Part shown: positions 61,833 to 64,000 of the stretch, piece by piece
How the letters are laid out: every line of letters begins with the position of its first letter
Position numbering within the stretch: position 1 is the first letter of the stretch
Assembly: GCA_009103225.1 (NCBI GenBank)
Contig: RHPI01003642.1
Coordinates: 669,932 to 733,931, forward strand
Reading direction: 5' to 3'
Length of the DNA stretch: 64,000 bases
DNA from: Chlorokybus atmophyticus
Taxonomy: Eukaryota > Streptophyta > Chlorokybophyceae > Chlorokybales > Chlorokybaceae
The notes under the pieces: model-generated
Seen by the model: the letters and a program-made list of their open reading frames with translations, nothing else
Told to the model about the DNA's origin: nothing
Databases searched by the model: none
Position numbers and translations under genes: made by a program

Positions 61833-61880
61833 CTTTTGCTATCATGACCTAGTGGTTAAGGCGCCGATGTTGCATGCAGC
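61833..61880 (+). repeat. tRNA-like SINE head fragment
   Basis: GGCAGCGACTTTTGCTATCA followed by TGACCTAGTGGTTAAGGCG, the latter close to the A-box region of Ser/Leu-type tRNAs. The first part matches the repeat heads at about 33,685 and 34,050. Confidence 0.5.
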
Positions 61881-62325
61881 GTGGATGGTTTTGCGACAGC
61901 TGCTACATCTCTGGGGATGCTTACATGATGGAGCCGTCACTGTTGCACACGGTGTGCAAACTCCAAACCTAAAAACTACACGGCCATTGAGTGTCGCCGG
62001 GTGAGTGGCACAATGCAAGCGCATCTCTGCATTGCCTTTGGTTGTTATGTTAAAAGGCAGAGTCATGACAATAAATTAATTATGTTTGCGGTTTCAAGGT
62101 CATGATGCAGCAGCTTAATACTGGTTGTACTACCGCAGTGTGCCTAACCCAGCTGCGCAAGAAAACCCTAACGCTGAGACCGTGCGCCTGCAACCGCCAG
62201 CGCTTGCACACAACAAGCGTCCAGCTTGTAAATGCGCCTGCACTGGCGCAGTCAGGCAAAGCATGCAGATTTTAAAGCAAGTGAATGCATGTATAAATAA
62301 GTGTGCATGTATGACATGCGATTAT

Positions 62326-62366
62326 ATATTTATTTATACATATATATACATATATATACATACGCT
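62326..62366. repeat. TATA/TACATA simple repeat
   Basis: Alternating TATAT and ACATAT, low-complexity. Confidence 0.7.
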
Positions 62367-63309
62367 AAATCAATTGCAAACTGTAATGTTTGGTATAAAT
62401 GTGTGCATATTTGCACATGTGGATATATTTGAATTTCATAGGTAGATACATATAAACAATATATGTGATATGTGCATGATGTATGATGTGATTGTGCACA
62501 CCACTGCCAACACCCTGCCACATGCATACCATGAAAGCCTTCATGGCCTTCATGGCATCACATGCTCACCAATACCGTATAGCTACAAATCGTTCGTTTT
62601 TAAGCTGATAATAGGAAAGCGACAATCAAATCTTTCATTGTATATTCATGACTACAACGGCCTTGGCATCAATGCATTGCCTTTATTAAGATGGCAGCGA
62701 AAGAACGAATTGGAAGGTAAATGTCCAATGTGCAGCGCGTGTTACTACTTTGTGTCTCAATAGTATACACCTTACCATTTAATTATTATCGCGCTAACAT
62801 CCACTGCCATAACTTATACCGAATAGCCCGCACCGTTGAACATGCATGCACACTCATACGTGTATTATGTGGCAAACCATGTGTGGCATAAGATATGCAC
62901 TTTCAGTCTTAAATTCTTACATGTACGCGTCGCATTAACAAAGATCATTGAAGTTATGTCCTTTGTTGTTTACACGTATATATGCATGTTGATACATATG
63001 TAAATTTTTACAAGTATACATAGTTACCAATATATGCAAACCAATAATCGTATAGTGGGTTACACATACGCACACATTTAATCCAATAATTTACACAATT
63101 ATTATGACATTATTAACTGTACGCGTAAGTTGATGATATAGCACTCTTTTATGATGACACTTGTCATTCAACATGGGTAAAAGCATGGTGGTCAATTGGA
63201 ATGGGTATTATTTGTGCAAATTTGTTCAAGTCACTTGGAGCCAATATTATCAAAACCCTTCGTGTGTTAAACCCATCAGTGGCTACCAGGTCATCAGCTC
63301 AAGCTTCTA

Positions 63310-63341
63310 GGCTAGGCGTAGGAGTTCTAGGCGTAGGAGTT
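63310..63341. repeat. Tandem duplication of a 15-bp unit
   Basis: CTAGGCGTAGGAGTT occurs twice in direct succession. Confidence 0.85.
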
Positions 63342-63950
63342 CTAGCTGTTTGCCTATCACAGGACTTATTGTGGTTCACATTTTCAGCGCGAAGGCAGAG
63401 GGCAACGCGTCACTCTCACTGAGTCTGTTGAGGACGGCAGAGAGCGAAGAACGTGCGCTAGCGCCTAACGTTATGGCCACAATCACGTGAGCCACTGCTA
63501 ATGAGACGCAAACCAAGCCCGCCCAACCTAACCGCCTGCTCGCCTGCTCCAGGCGGCGGCGGCGGCGGAGTAGGAGTAGGAGAAGGAGCATGAAGGCCGC
63601 TTTACGACAGGTAACTGAGGATGAGAAATGAGCATAAGACATAGTGACTCCGCCGTGCCTGGGCGGGTCTAGAGGCAAGCTGCTGCGCCGCTGTGAAGCA
63701 ACCGCAGCATGGCGCCGCAAGCTCAGGTAAGCAGCGGCGGAGGCGCATAGCACACCTTAAACCTTGTCCTTGTGCACTGTTTGTGGTAGGTCTCAAATGT
63801 TGTGTCCTGACAAGACGTCTGCGGAGCATGCTGCTGCGTCTGCTTGACGTTGCACTCATGCACAGTTGAGGTAGTTGCACACAGCGCATTCTGGTTTCAA
63901 CCGCTGACTACACGTTGAAGATGCGTGCAACTACAAAAACCAAAAAAAAG

Positions 63951-63952
<2 letters not shown>

Positions 63953-64000
<48 letters not shown>
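63953..64000. repeat. (AC)n microsatellite at window edge
   Basis: At least 24 uninterrupted AC units, continuing beyond the window. Preceded by an A-rich stretch. Confidence 0.95.

Larger units (their letters stand above)
61272..64000. other. Mostly non-coding AT-rich right end
   Basis: Holds a tRNA-like SINE fragment (about 61,833-61,880), TATATA-rich DNA (62,326-62,366), a 15-bp tandem duplication at 63,310-63,341 and an (AC)n run at the edge. A GC-rich stretch at 63,480-63,740 with an ATG (63591) followed by a splice-like site could be the first exon of a gene leaving the window, but it is too short to assign. Confidence 0.45.

Noticed and set aside
63376-63889. Membrane-like Leu/Arg-rich proteins on the - strand
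   Set aside because: Poly-Leu and poly-Arg come from a GGC/GGA-rich stretch in antisense; no splice or domain support.
63953-64000. Telomere or chromosome end
   Set aside because: The repeat is a simple AC dinucleotide, not a plant- or algal-type TTTAGGG/TTTTAGGG repeat.

Overview
This window reads as nuclear DNA of a green alga, most likely a chlorophyte. The evidence is spliceosomal genes with many short introns ending in TGCAG, plant-type orthologues (SnRK1 kinase, an ECHIA-type enoyl-CoA hydratase ending in SKL, adenylosuccinate synthetase with a transit-type N-terminus, importin alpha, RFC3, a land-plant-like ER membrane protein), and a TGTAA poly(A)-type signal after one gene. I cannot name the species. 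All exon maps below come from reading frames, splice signals and remembered family patterns; no search was run.

Left part (1-20 kb), housekeeping genes: the first two exons of a SnRK1/AMPK alpha kinase (-, cut by the window start), an ABM-domain protein (+), a peroxisomal enoyl-CoA hydratase (+), adenylosuccinate synthetase (-), a GRAM-domain protein (+) and importin alpha (-). PurA and GRAM share a divergent promoter interval; ECH/PurA and GRAM/importin are convergent pairs. A diverged direct repeat pair lies at 4.5-5.5 kb.

Middle (20-34 kb), transposon nest: an old chromovirus (Ty3/gypsy with chromodomain, element A, 527-bp LTRs about 93% identical) was inserted into a tandem tRNA-derived SINE-like repeat. 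It was then itself interrupted by a younger relative (element B, 339-bp LTRs about 98% identical, perfect 5-bp target duplication). B lacks the zinc-knuckle end of Gag although its LTRs are young.

Right part (34-64 kb): a 13-exon ER/secretory membrane protein (-) is divergent to RFC3 (+). A 7.7-kb module then occurs twice in tandem. Each unit has a polytopic DAGL-like class-3 lipase (+) facing, tail to tail, a secreted NXPE-like protein (filamin-like segment plus PC-esterase/SGNH domain, -). Both lipases are intact; the first NXPE-like gene is dead and the second is nearly intact. Two long perfect or near-perfect palindromes sit only in the second unit. Downstream lie frame-disrupted methyltransferase-like and riboflavin-kinase-like genes, then about 3 kb of mostly non-coding AT-rich DNA ending in an (AC)n microsatellite.

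The genes do not form an operon-like system. The only region with apparent joint biology is the duplicated lipase/esterase-like module, whose two products would both act on ester bonds at or outside the endomembrane system; that link is inference.
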